Source of the DNA: Aliikangiella marina
GTDB taxonomy: Bacteria > Pseudomonadota > Gammaproteobacteria > Enterobacterales > Kangiellaceae
Reading direction: 5' to 3'
DNA length: 64,000 bases
Assembly: GCF_007004765.1 (NCBI RefSeq)
Contig: NZ_VIKR01000001.1
Location: 558,001 to 622,000, forward strand
Shown here: one piece after another, positions 26,999 through 35,369 of the stretch
Numbering within the stretch: the first letter of the stretch is position 1
How the letters are laid out: each line of letters starts with the position of its first letter
Position numbers and translations under genes: made by a program
The notes under the pieces: model-generated
The model's input: the letters and a program-made list of their open reading frames with translations, nothing else
The model's database searches: none
What the model was told of the DNA's origin: nothing

Positions 26999-27101
26999 AT
27001 GGGTTTGCTAAAAAGTAAACTGATTAGTGTAAAAAAATATGTTAGAGTATCAGCGGTTAATCCCAGGTTTTTCAGAAAAACCCGTGAATTCAGTGAGTTA
27101 A

Positions 27102-27698
27102 ATGAAGTTAACAGATATTAAAAAACAACAGATCATTCAAGGTGCAGTAGCCGAGTTCCATAAGAATGGCTTCTCAGGAACCAGTATGGATGCAATTGCG
27201 CAAACGGCTAACGTATCGAAAAGAACAGTTTACAATCATTTTCCAAGTAAAGATGAGCTGTTTATTGGGATAGTGCAGCATATGTTTGGTCTGGTAGAGG
27301 AGACTCACCCGGCACCTTATGATCCCGGTATCGATTTTTATCAGCAGCTTGAGAGGATTGCCCGCCAAAAGATCGAACTATTTTCATCTGAAGAATTTAT
27401 TTCGTTGTCTCGAGTTGTTATGCCTGAAGCTTTGCACAGCCCTGAGAAAATGGAGGAGGCCTTAGCCCAAATTTCGACGATTGAGTCAAATATGATTAAT
27501 TGGTTTCAGCAGGCAATTGATGACGAGAAAATCAATTCTCAGGATGCCAATGACGTGTGTTTTACGTTCATGGGTTTAATCAAAATGGACGCCTATTATT
27601 CAAGGCTGTATAAGGGGAAAGAAGCACCGGACCAAGTGGCTATCGAGCAAATGGTTAAAAAAGCAGTGGATTTATTTGTAGGCTATTATTGCAACTAA
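27102..27698 (+). CDS. TetR/AcrR-family transcriptional regulator
   Basis: A 198-residue repressor. The N-terminal helix-turn-helix (IIQGAVAEFHKNGFSGTSMDAIAQTANVSKRTVYNHFPSKDELF, quoted in part: GTSMDAIAQTANVSKRTVYN) is a textbook TetR domain, and the rest is an all-helical ligand/dimer domain similar to the AefR-like C-terminus. It is divergent from the metallo-hydrolase gene, with a 23-bp palindrome between them, so it probably controls that gene and itself. The inducer cannot be guessed from the sequence. Confidence 0.92.
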   Translation: MKLTDIKKQQIIQGAVAEFHKNGFSGTSMDAIAQTANVSKRTVYNHFPSKDELFIGIVQHMFGLVEETHPAPYDPGIDFYQQLERIARQKIELFSSEEFISLSRVVMPEALHSPEKMEEALAQISTIESNMINWFQQAIDDEKINSQDANDVCFTFMGLIKMDAYYSRLYKGKEAPDQVAIEQMVKKAVDLFVGYYCN

Positions 27699-27721
27699 TA
27701 GTAAATCGCGAATGCCTAATC

Positions 27722-28381
27722 TCACTCGACTATGCTTTTAAGTTTATCCAGCAGTCTATCGCTTTCCTCAACGTAATAATCAGCCGCCCAGTCCAAAGGG
27801 TTTTGGCCTGCAAGATAACCCCATTCAGCACAAATAGAAATCATTTGAGCGCCTTTTGCGGCTTGGATATCTCTTAAGTCATCACCGACGTAAATACACT
27901 GTTCAGCATCTACGCCAGCTATTCTTGCCGCTTCGGTTAGTGGAAAGGGATCTGGCTTTTTGACGCTATAGGTATCGCCACAAATAACCGATGAAGCTCG
28001 AGTATCTAATTGCATTGCATTTAGTATTGGGGTGGTCAAAAACTCAGGTTTGTTGGTGACGATCCCCCAAGGAATATTATTGTTTTCCAAAAAGGTTAAG
28101 CAAGCATCAATACCAGGGAAAAGTTTGGTGTGAACAAGCGAGATTTCTGCATAGATGTTTAAGAACAACTGTTTTAATCGTTCAAATTCATCGCCAAAAG
28201 GTTCGAGTCCAAAACCTATCTTAATCAGCGCTGGCGAGCCGCCAGATACAAAAGGTCGTAAAGACTCAAATGGCAAAGGCGCTCTCCCTTCATTGATTAG
28301 AAGTTGGTTTGTTGCCGCGGCAAGGTCGGGAGCGGTATCTGCTAGCGTACCGTCAAAATCAAAAAATACACCCTGGATCAT
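27722..28381 (-). CDS. HAD-family sugar-phosphate phosphatase (Gph- or MupP-like)
   Basis: A 219-residue HAD phosphatase: motif I VFFDFDGTLADTAPDL, motif II VTNKPEF, motif III with KKPDPFPL and motif IV YVGDDLRDIQAAKGA. It would normally be annotated phosphoglycolate phosphatase (gph). However, in Pseudomonas the phosphatase encoded directly after ubiG is MupP, the N-acetylmuramate-6-phosphate phosphatase of peptidoglycan recycling, and this gene lies in that same position. The length is close to MupP. I cannot choose between the two from the sequence alone. It starts at ATG 28381 and is 42 bp downstream of ubiG. Confidence 0.88.
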   Translation of the reverse strand: MIQGVFFDFDGTLADTAPDLAAATNQLLINEGRAPLPFESLRPFVSGGSPALIKIGFGLEPFGDEFERLKQLFLNIYAEISLVHTKLFPGIDACLTFLENNNIPWGIVTNKPEFLTTPILNAMQLDTRASSVICGDTYSVKKPDPFPLTEAARIAGVDAEQCIYVGDDLRDIQAAKGAQMISICAEWGYLAGQNPLDWAADYYVEESDRLLDKLKSIVE

Positions 28382-28423
28382 GACTAGACTCTTTTATCGT
28401 GATTAAAGATTTATTATTAGTTG

Positions 28424-29137
28424 TTATTCGTCGATAGCTTGGGTGTGCATGACATAGTTAACATCAACACCGGGAGCTAATTTGTAAACTTTAGTCAGCG
28501 GGTTGTAGTGCATACCGATTAAATCTTTCAAGTCTAACTTGGCCTCGCGTGCCCAAGTCGCAAGCTCGGATGGTTTTACAAATTTTTCGTACTGATGAGT
28601 ACCTTTAGGAAGCATTCGTAAAATGTATTCTGCACCGACAATCGCAAATACAAAAGCTTTAGGGGTGCGGTTAATCGTCGAGAAAAAGACATGACCACCT
28701 GGCTTAACGAGTTGTGCACAGGCTCGGATGATTGATGACGGGTCGGGGACATGTTCTATCATTTCCATACAAGTGACAACATCAAAAGTAGCAGGATGTT
28801 TTTCAGCCATTTCTTCTGCCGTTGAATGAACGTATTCAACACTTTGCCCAGACTCAAGTTGATGTAATTTAGCCACTGAAAGCGGCGCTTCTCCCATATC
28901 AATACCGGTAACTTCAGCACCTTTTTCGGCCATCGAGTCTGATAAAATTCCGCCGCCACAGCCAATGTCGATAACCTTCTTACCTTGTAATCCACCGCAG
29001 TGTTTATTGATGTAGTCTAGCCGTAAAGGGTTGATGTCATGCAGCGGTTTGAATTCGCTGTTTTTATCCCACCAGCGTGAAGCTAGGTCGGAAAACTTTT
29101 TTATCTCTGCGGCATCTACGTTTTGTGTGGTTGTCAT
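28424..29137 (-). CDS. ubiG: Ubiquinone biosynthesis O-methyltransferase UbiG
   Basis: S-adenosylmethionine-dependent enzyme that performs both O-methylations in ubiquinone synthesis. The sequence has [17 protein letters not shown] at the N-terminus, the SAM motif [28 protein letters not shown] (in part: [15 protein letters not shown]), and the family features [16 protein letters not shown] and [13 protein letters not shown]. The length of 237 is normal. It lies in a minus-strand series mtaD-like, ubiG, HAD phosphatase. Confidence 0.96.
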   Translation of the reverse strand: MTTTQNVDAAEIKKFSDLASRWWDKNSEFKPLHDINPLRLDYINKHCGGLQGKKVIDIGCGGGILSDSMAEKGAEVTGIDMGEAPLSVAKLHQLESGQSVEYVHSTAEEMAEKHPATFDVVTCMEMIEHVPDPSSIIRACAQLVKPGGHVFFSTINRTPKAFVFAIVGAEYILRMLPKGTHQYEKFVKPSELATWAREAKLDLKDLIGMHYNPLTKVYKLAPGVDVNYVMHTQAIDE

Positions 29138-29206
29138 ATACTTCTCAAAATTAATTTAAAAGTTATTCGGTATTAGTGTTTCACCTGAGCGATATACTAC
29201 TGATAT

Positions 29207-30547
29207 TTACGCTTCACGGTTGATAATCTTTGTTTGCCAATGTTTAGCGTTTTGAATGACTAGGGCTTCATTCATCGTGGTTAACGCTTTATCTTTGAGT
29301 AAACGTTTACCATTCACCCAGACATTGCTCACCTGATTTCTAGCCGCAGCATAAACAATCTGTGAGATAGGATTGTATACGGGTTGAGTCTCGATCTGGT
29401 TTAGGTCGATAGCAATGATGTCTGCAGCTTTGCTTAGCTCTATTGAGCCAATTTGGTCTTGTAATCCTAATGCTTTAGCACCGCCCATCGTCGCTGCATG
29501 AAGCGACTGATAAGCCGTTAAAGCCGTCGGGTTAAGATAGTCTAATTTGGCGAGTAACGATGCACTTCGCAGCTCATCAATCATATCGAGATCGTTATTA
29601 CTTGCCGCCCCATCTGTGCCAATAGCTAAGTTAACGTTAGCGTCAAGTAGCTGCATCGTTGGGCAAATGCCGCTTGCTAACTTCATGTTGGATTGTGGAC
29701 AATGGATGACATGGCATCCTGCTTCCGCCAACCATTCGATTTCGCCTTCATTTAGCTGAGTCATATGAACCGCATTAAGCAAAGGCGATAACAAACCGAT
29801 CTCCTTAAGGCGTGCTAATGGTCGAATCCCGTTTTCTTCGACAAAGGATTCAACTTCTCCCGCGGTCTCGTGAACATGGATCTGTACAGTCATGTTCAGC
29901 TCGTTGGACAACATCCCAATTTTTTCTAAGGTTTCTTTGGCCACGGTGTAAGGCGCGTGCGGAGCAAAGTTAAAGCTGCAAGTCGTGCTATGCTTAAACT
30001 GATCAAAAACATCCAAACCTTTATCAATGGCTTCTTGTGCATTAGCAGACCAACTTGTTTCAAACTCGACAACCACTAAACCGATACTGGCACGAATTCC
30101 AGATTCTTGAACGGCTTTTGCGGCTTGATTGGGCATGAAATACATGTCTTGAAAACAGGTTGTCCCTGAGCGAATCATTTCCGCTATCGCATGCTGGGTA
30201 CCTTGATAGACGAATTCATCATCGACAAACTGCGCTTCAACAGGCCAAATGGCATTCTCTAGCCATTCTTTGAGGGGAAGATCATCGGATAAACCTCGCA
30301 ACAAGTTCATGGCTGCATGACAGTGACTGTTGACCAAGCCAGGCATGAGTGCTTGCCCATCCAAACGAGTAACTGGCGCATCTGGGTATTTTTCAATGAG
30401 CTGGTCTTGCGGCAATATATCGATAATTTGGTGGCCCGAAATAACCACAGCGTGATTATTGAGCCAATGATCAGTTTTGGTCATTGGAATAACCCAGTCA
30501 GCGGCGATTATTTGAGCAGCATTGGTCGATTGAGTATTCTGATTCAT
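29207..30547 (-). CDS. TRZ/ATZ-family amidohydrolase, probable 5'-methylthioadenosine/SAH deaminase (MtaD-like)
   Basis: A 446-residue amidohydrolase. Metal-ligand motifs are LVNSHCHAAMNLLRGLSDDLPLKEWL (HxH near residue 80), the histidine in QIHVHETAGEVE, and the aspartate in GTDGAASNNDLDM. These are the marks of 5'-methylthioadenosine/S-adenosylhomocysteine deaminases. The gene is the first of a minus-strand run with ubiG, an arrangement also known in pseudomonads where mtaD, ubiG and mupP are close to gyrA. Substrate is inferred from family and synteny. Just upstream begins the accessory RiPP island. Confidence 0.88.
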   Translation of the reverse strand: MNQNTQSTNAAQIIAADWVIPMTKTDHWLNNHAVVISGHQIIDILPQDQLIEKYPDAPVTRLDGQALMPGLVNSHCHAAMNLLRGLSDDLPLKEWLENAIWPVEAQFVDDEFVYQGTQHAIAEMIRSGTTCFQDMYFMPNQAAKAVQESGIRASIGLVVVEFETSWSANAQEAIDKGLDVFDQFKHSTTCSFNFAPHAPYTVAKETLEKIGMLSNELNMTVQIHVHETAGEVESFVEENGIRPLARLKEIGLLSPLLNAVHMTQLNEGEIEWLAEAGCHVIHCPQSNMKLASGICPTMQLLDANVNLAIGTDGAASNNDLDMIDELRSASLLAKLDYLNPTALTAYQSLHAATMGGAKALGLQDQIGSIELSKAADIIAIDLNQIETQPVYNPISQIVYAAARNQVSNVWVNGKRLLKDKALTTMNEALVIQNAKHWQTKIINREA

Positions 30548-30746
30548 GAGCTTTTTATTATCTCTTGGTTTAAAGATTGCACTTGAATTAAGTGCCTGAT
30601 ATTTTCAAATATTTTAACGTATGGTAAAAACAAAGGTAAGACAGTATAGTAGAGCACGTAACCCGCTTCATATTATAAACGACTATAGGACTTTGTTAAA
30701 TTAGTCAAATTCAAATACGCGTTCGATTGGAAAAGAGAATAGTACA

Positions 30747-31295
30747 ATGCAACTAGAGATTGAAACTAAAAATTTACTCATTAAGAAAATTCAATCGGAT
30801 GATTTTGAATTGTATCGAAAACTGTATTCGAGTCCTCAAGTCATGAAGTATATTTCGCCGGTACCACCTGATGAAGTGATAAAAAAAACATTTACGAAAT
30901 GCCTTGAGCCATGGAGCGTCAACACCAAAAGCAGCCTTGTTTTGACCATTTTTGTTAAAACGTGCAATAGTAAAGTTGGAATCTTAGGAGTTACTACTAC
31001 GGATCTCAAAAAGATGGTTGCTGAGCCCGGGATTATGTTATTACCCGAACATCAATCCATGGGGGTTGCCTTTGAGGCATTTAAGGAGTGTTTAAAGTAC
31101 TGCTTTGATTCAATTGGTTATAAGAAGGTCCAGGGTTCTCCGCACAGAGAAAATGTTGCTTCAATTAAAATGATAAGAAAACTAGGGTATCAATTCTACA
31201 AAACTGAGACATTACAAATATTCGATAACTGCCCACCTTTGACGGTCGATCGTCACTATCTTACCAAAGAAAATTTTGCATCTTTCACGAAATGA
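30747..31295 (+). CDS. GNAT-family N-acetyltransferase (RimJ/RimL type)
   Basis: A 182-residue acetyltransferase of the RimJ/RimL/Acetyltransf_3 kind. The N-terminal TKNLLIKKIQSDDFELYRKLYSSPQVMKYI and the C-terminal HRENVASIKMIRKLGYQFYKTE fit the acetyl-CoA-binding fold; the usual R/Q-x-x-G-x-G/A loop appears as HQSMGVAFEAF, a degenerate version. It converges on the repeat-containing precursor gene with only 43 bp between the stops. Its closeness to the borosin-like genes makes a role in modifying the peptide possible, but a general protein or antibiotic acetyltransferase is equally likely. Confidence 0.8.
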   Translation: MQLEIETKNLLIKKIQSDDFELYRKLYSSPQVMKYISPVPPDEVIKKTFTKCLEPWSVNTKSSLVLTIFVKTCNSKVGILGVTTTDLKKMVAEPGIMLLPEHQSMGVAFEAFKECLKYCFDSIGYKKVQGSPHRENVASIKMIRKLGYQFYKTETLQIFDNCPPLTVDRHYLTKENFASFTK

Positions 31296-31338
31296 GTCGC
31301 CTGCCAGCAATCTAAGCAAGCGACTTTTATACAGGGCT

Positions 31339-31707
31339 CTATTTAGGCGCGATTATCAAAGCTTTATGTGACGCTTGAGTTTTAGGCGTAATAATCAAAG
31401 CTTTGTGTGATGCTTGAGCTTTAGGGGTAATAATTAAAGCTTTGTGCGATGCTTGAGCTTTAGGGGTAATAATTAAAGCTTTGTGTGATGCTTGAGCTTT
31501 AGGGGTAATAATTAAAGCTTTGTGTGATGCTTGAGCTTTAGGGGTAATAATTAAAGCTTTGTGAGACGCTAGGGGTTTTGGACCTATGATTAGTGCTTTG
31601 TTGGCAGACAATCGAATCTGTTCGCTTTGAGCTGTTTCCTGAATTAGTTCCTCTTTAAGTTTCGAATTAGAAGCAAGTTCTATCAGTTGTTCAACATTAT
31701 AATTCAT
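31339..31707 (-). CDS. Multi-core borosin-like RiPP precursor with seven KALIIxPK repeats
   Basis: A 122-residue peptide with a 36-residue helical leader (MNYNVEQLIELASNSKLKEE at the start) and then seven copies of KALII(G/T/A)PK with a 13-residue period. The units start at residues 37, 50, 63, 76, 89, 102 and 115; spacers are PLASH, AQASH (four times) and TQASH, and the last unit ends the protein. The DNA repeats are 39 bp and nearly identical. The start at ATG 31707 is set by GAGGA six bases upstream; the frame extends to 31773 into the methyltransferase gene but that part is probably not translated. It lies 31 bp downstream of a borosin-type N-methyltransferase. The ALIITP cores are the kind of hydrophobic stretch such enzymes methylate on backbone amides. 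Confidence 0.85.
   Translation of the reverse strand: MNYNVEQLIELASNSKLKEELIQETAQSEQIRLSANKALIIGPKPLASHKALIITPKAQASHKALIITPKAQASHKALIITPKAQASHKALIITPKAQASHKALIITPKTQASHKALIIAPK
31342..31599 (-). repeat. 39-bp coding tandem repeats (7 units) in the RiPP precursor
   Basis: Six full 39-bp units and one partial 24-bp unit, read on the minus strand, each encoding KALII(G/T/A)PK plus a five-residue spacer. The four central units encode identical peptides and differ by only a base or two; the first and last are the most diverged (KALIIGPKPLASH, KALIIAPK). This gradient is typical of expansion in the middle of an array by unequal exchange or slippage. Confidence 0.93.
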
Positions 31708-31738
31708 GTTTTCCTCGTATTGTTGTTTGATGATGGTT

Positions 31739-32536
31739 TTAGTTAAATGCCAGTTGCTGTTCACTAACGCCAAATAGTTTGAGCGCTTCTGTATCTATTT
31801 CTAAGTCTTTGGCGGGTGGGATCACTAATGTAGAAATCATACTCAATGAAACATTGGAAAGGTCACGTAGAGCTATTTCTTCCTTTCTCGCTGATTCAGT
31901 TGGTAAGAATGGAGCTTCGTAGACGACAACTTTGTGGTCTAAAGGGTACCATTGACTCAAGTATTTAATGGTAAGCTCGATATTCGACTTGTTTGGTTCG
32001 AAAGTTTTAAGAGTGTGATCGCCCGCAAGTGCAATTTGCCACAAAATTAACAGACACGAAGTATCTACAGCGTGTTTGTAAAATAAGAATTGTGTAGCTT
32101 CATACGCTAAACACCCTGTATTACCCGGGTCTACACCTAAATCAGCGTACAGACAATCTTCTGCGGATATTCCTGGTTCCATGTGAGCCGAGTAACCCTC
32201 AGATAATGCCTGTCTTACCGCTTCATGAGGTACCCAAGCAAAAACTCCCGGATGACCATAAAAAGCACCAACCACTTTCTTCCCTGCTCGTACTTCATCC
32301 ATGATTGCTGAAACCATGTCTTGGTAGCATTCAATTCGGATTTTTTCTTCAGAGTAGAAAGGTTGTAAGCTCACATAATTCTTGTTCAAAATGGACATCC
32401 ACTCATCACATTCACTGTTCGGCATAATCCCAAACACAATATCAGCATTTTCAATATAACTTTTTGATATTACAGAGATTTGTCCGCCTAGTGCTATCCC
32501 AGTTCCAACACTAATGTATGACCCGCTTTTTTTCAT
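31739..32536 (-). CDS. Split borosin-type peptide alpha-N-methyltransferase 1
   Basis: A 265-residue enzyme of the tetrapyrrole-methylase (TP-methylase) fold. It matches the methyltransferase domain of OphMA/SonM borosin enzymes: GSYISVGTGIALGG at the start, the YxxxxxR...Y active region (Y61, R67, Y71), the SAM-binding YGHPGVF (93-99), PGISAEDCL (121-129), YADLGVDPGNTGCL and EATQFLF. There is no fused core peptide at the C-terminus, so it is a split enzyme acting in trans on a separate precursor, presumably the repeat peptide encoded 31 bp downstream. A corrin/porphyrin methylase is much less likely given these motifs. Start ATG 32536; the region upstream to the divergent protease is only about 160 bp and should carry both promoters. 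Confidence 0.9.
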   Translation of the reverse strand: MKKSGSYISVGTGIALGGQISVISKSYIENADIVFGIMPNSECDEWMSILNKNYVSLQPFYSEEKIRIECYQDMVSAIMDEVRAGKKVVGAFYGHPGVFAWVPHEAVRQALSEGYSAHMEPGISAEDCLYADLGVDPGNTGCLAYEATQFLFYKHAVDTSCLLILWQIALAGDHTLKTFEPNKSNIELTIKYLSQWYPLDHKVVVYEAPFLPTESARKEEIALRDLSNVSLSMISTLVIPPAKDLEIDTEALKLFGVSEQQLAFN

Positions 32537-32699
32537 TATAACTACTTGAGAATCCGAATTTTACAAACGCGTTCGGATTCTAAATCAATTTCTTGATTTA
32601 CACAATTAATGTTTATGGATTGTGTTTCTTTCGTTAGAATAGCGAGGCATTTTTAGGTAAGTAGATTTAGTGTGAACTTTGCTCAGAGGTCATTTCGCT

Positions 32700-33986
32700 A
32701 TGAATACAAAAAAGCGGTCACTTCGTATGCCGACTACCAATGTTCTGGCCAGAGGCGGCCACTCAATTACGATAAGTTTTGGTAGTGAGCTGGATACAGC
32801 AGAGTTGATTCTTGATACCGGTAGTTCGACGCTCGTTGTGACTCAAGAGGCTTATGAGTCTAAAGTTGATAAGGAACTCCAAGCGACAACATTTGCGCAG
32901 TGTATTCGATATGGTATGGGGGGATGGTATGGACCGGTAGTAAAGACCGGCGTGGACATGATTTGTCATGATGGAAAAATGATTCTTGATGATGCCCACG
33001 TAGCAATTGCGACGGAATTTTCAGAAGGTTCGTTTGCGAAAGCGGACGGAATCTTAGGACTTGCGTTTCACTCTTTAAATGATGGCCACTGCTTGCAAGA
33101 ATATCTGCTGGAGCAAAAAATTGAACCGAGCGTAACTTACCCATGGTCTGCCACACAAATTGAGTCACAACCGATCAAAGAGTTTAAAAGCTTTTTAAAA
33201 GGAAAGCCTAAGGAAGATATAAAGCCTTATTTTACCCGACTTGAAGAGATGGGTATTTCACCAAACAAGTTTGCGTTTATGGCGCATCGTTCGAGTATCC
33301 ACCATGCCGAACCTAACTTACCTGATGAGGTGCTCAAGCAGGACCCACTCAACCAAGGCATGTTCATTTTAGGGGGCGGTGAAGAAGATTATGATTTGTA
33401 CGAGGGCGAGTTCATCAAGCTTAAAGTCATTGATGATGTCTACTACAACGTTAGGTTAATGAAAGTTAAAGTTGACGGGTTTGAGGCGTTCGACGTGCCC
33501 AAACTAAAAGGTAAAGAACTTGAACGTCATCACTCGAACGCGTTTATTGATACCGGGGCGTCTTACATAGTGTTGGATAACGTTGTATTCGAGTACATTA
33601 TGCAATGTTTGGAAAGTATCAAACCAGCGTTTAAAGCTATTCTAGAGCCCTTTCATACCTTTGAATATAAAGAAGAGGGCGTTCCAATGGAAAAGGTTAA
33701 CTTGGATGAGTGGCCTGACATTGAGTTTATCTTCCAGGCTTCTGACAGTGTTGATGCAGAAGAGGTTTCACTGATGTGTCATGCGCATGATTATTGGCAA
33801 GTTAATTCTCCAACTCACGGTGAAGTGTGCTTTAAATTTGCATCTCAGTTACCCGGGTGGCCCGATCAGTCGATATTGGGATTACCTCTGATGAGTGGTT
33901 ACTACACCATCTTCGCAAGATTTGTCGGAGAGCTTGGAGAAATAAAAATCGCGAAAGCCAAATCAGCGAATACAAATAAAAGTTAG
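32700..33986 (+). CDS. Pepsin-family (A1) aspartic protease, cytoplasmic
   Basis: A 428-residue two-lobed aspartic protease. The two catalytic motifs are LILDTGSSTLVV (D39) and AFIDTGASYIVLD (D284). The flap is visible as CIRYGMGGWYGP, with its tyrosine at Y71 where pepsin has YGTGS. Both lobes are in one chain, as in eukaryotic pepsins and the few bacterial homologues such as shewasin A, and unlike retroviral or archaeal single-lobe types. There is no signal peptide or propeptide, so it should act in the cytoplasm. The start ATG 32700 follows AGAGGT; TTG 32679 is in frame. It is divergent from methyltransferase 1 and precedes methyltransferase 2, so cleavage of the repeat precursor is a good hypothesis. 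Confidence 0.88.
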   Translation: MNTKKRSLRMPTTNVLARGGHSITISFGSELDTAELILDTGSSTLVVTQEAYESKVDKELQATTFAQCIRYGMGGWYGPVVKTGVDMICHDGKMILDDAHVAIATEFSEGSFAKADGILGLAFHSLNDGHCLQEYLLEQKIEPSVTYPWSATQIESQPIKEFKSFLKGKPKEDIKPYFTRLEEMGISPNKFAFMAHRSSIHHAEPNLPDEVLKQDPLNQGMFILGGGEEDYDLYEGEFIKLKVIDDVYYNVRLMKVKVDGFEAFDVPKLKGKELERHHSNAFIDTGASYIVLDNVVFEYIMQCLESIKPAFKAILEPFHTFEYKEEGVPMEKVNLDEWPDIEFIFQASDSVDAEEVSLMCHAHDYWQVNSPTHGEVCFKFASQLPGWPDQSILGLPLMSGYYTIFARFVGELGEIKIAKAKSANTNKS

Positions 33987-34520
33987 AAAAACTCTCCACA
34001 GAGTAGTTCAAGCTTGTTTCTTTTGAGGAGAGTGTACGGCAGCTGTATGTGAATTTACATTCCTATCCATGTGTCATTAAAGTAATTACCGAACCTTCGA
34101 GTCAACCGCAATCAAGTAAATCATTTCATGTTTGTATTGTTGAGAGCAATCCAAGTTACTTCGCCAAGTACTCGTAGATTATATAATGTACAATGAAAAA
34201 CTAAAGTGGCAGGCATTAGCGTACTAGTGATAGAAGATAAACTTTTAGGCAGTACTTCGTTTGGCTTTTTAATATCCAAGGAGTTTGGAAAATAGCCATA
34301 ACCTCCTAATCCTGGATGAAATAATACTACATGGAGTATGGCAAGAAATGGCAAAATTTTGTTTTGCTTTTCGAAACTTCAATTACAATCTCATATTGAC
34401 TTACTATTAGTCGTGTCTTCGATTTTACAAAATAAGAGTCTGATAATACTAGGATTGGCGAGTTCTACTGGTTTAAATAGCTCGTCAACATAAAACATGT
34501 TAACTGGAAATAATATTACG
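33987..34520. other. Spacer with a possible decayed UmuD/LexA-like fragment
   Basis: No intact gene. Just after the protease stop, ACTCTCC and GGAGAGT (about 33990-34033) could pair as a loose hairpin. On the minus strand, 34121-34354 encodes a 77-residue frame ending in NLRVLGEVTWIALNN, which faintly resembles the C-terminus of S24/UmuD-type peptidases, but the catalytic motifs are absent. The promoter for methyltransferase 2 is presumably near 34400-34490. Confidence 0.4.
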
Positions 34521-35306
34521 ATGAACCAAATTGGTAGCTATGCAAGTGTCGGTATTGGGATGATGTTGGGCGCCCACATAACACCTGCAGCGAAAGATCA
34601 TATCTTAAACGCAGACGTCTGCTTCCTCGCTGCGTCTGATTCTCTCGTAGAGTTGTGGATAAAAGAGTTGCATCCTAATGTCAGAAGTCTACAAAGCTAT
34701 TATGCTAGTAATAAATCTCGTAAGGACACTTACCGGGAAATGATAGAAGTTGTTTTGAGTGAAGTATTTGCGGGTAAAAGAGTTTGTGGAATCTTCTATG
34801 GGCACCCTGGAGTTTTTGCTTATGCCCCCCATGAAATCGTCAAGCGAATTCGAGCGAAAGGGGGCAAAGCAATTATGGAGCCAGGCATATCGGCAGAAGA
34901 CTGTTTAATAGCTGATCTCGGTCTTGATCCAGGAAAATACGGGTGTCAGCAATTCGAAGCTAGTCAATTCTTATTTTATGATCGAATGATAGATCCTTCA
35001 GCTACCTTAATTTTATGGCAAATTGCATTGGTGGGCGATTTGAGTTTTGGTTGCGAAGCCACGAGTTCGCAATGTAGGCAAGTTTTATTGGAAGAACTTT
35101 ATAAAATATATCCTGAAAATCATAAAGTAACCTTGTATGAAGCCATGACTTTACCAATAGGAGAACCACGAATCGATGTGATACCACTTTCCTCGTTAGT
35201 CGATGTCAAGCTAAATGATTATACGACATTGGTCGTTCCTCCATTATCCAAAATGAAAAGGAACATCAAAATAATCGAAAAACTTAAAAGAATTCACTCT
35301 AAATGA
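34521..35306 (+). CDS. Split borosin-type peptide alpha-N-methyltransferase 2
   Basis: A 261-residue paralogue of methyltransferase 1, alignable without large gaps from the first residues: GSYASVGIGMMLGAHIT, Y60-Y61, R67 and Y71 of the catalytic region, YGHPGVFAYAPHE at 93-105, PGISAEDCLIADLGLDPG and EASQFLFYD. With start ATG 34521 the residue numbers coincide exactly with those of the first enzyme, which favours this codon over ATG 34497. No core peptide is fused at the C-terminus, so it should act in trans. Its likely substrate is the acidic-tailed peptide encoded 63 bp downstream. It is on the opposite strand from methyltransferase 1 and downstream of the pepsin-like protease. Confidence 0.9.
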   Translation: MNQIGSYASVGIGMMLGAHITPAAKDHILNADVCFLAASDSLVELWIKELHPNVRSLQSYYASNKSRKDTYREMIEVVLSEVFAGKRVCGIFYGHPGVFAYAPHEIVKRIRAKGGKAIMEPGISAEDCLIADLGLDPGKYGCQQFEASQFLFYDRMIDPSATLILWQIALVGDLSFGCEATSSQCRQVLLEELYKIYPENHKVTLYEAMTLPIGEPRIDVIPLSSLVDVKLNDYTTLVVPPLSKMKRNIKIIEKLKRIHSK

Positions 35307-35369
35307 TTGTTTTTACGTAATTATCTAGTATTATTACCGTTCGAGAGAAACTATTTTAGGACGATAAAA

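Noticed and set aside
31342-31599. Regular 39-bp repeats that could suggest a CRISPR or satellite array
   Set aside because: The repeats are contiguous without unique spacers and keep one reading frame across their length (KALIIxPK units), so they are coding repeats.
31708-31773. N-terminal extension of the repeat precursor (MALVNSNWHLTK...)
   Set aside because: It overlaps the 3' end of methyltransferase 1, while GAGGA is well placed for ATG 31707, so the shorter form is preferred.
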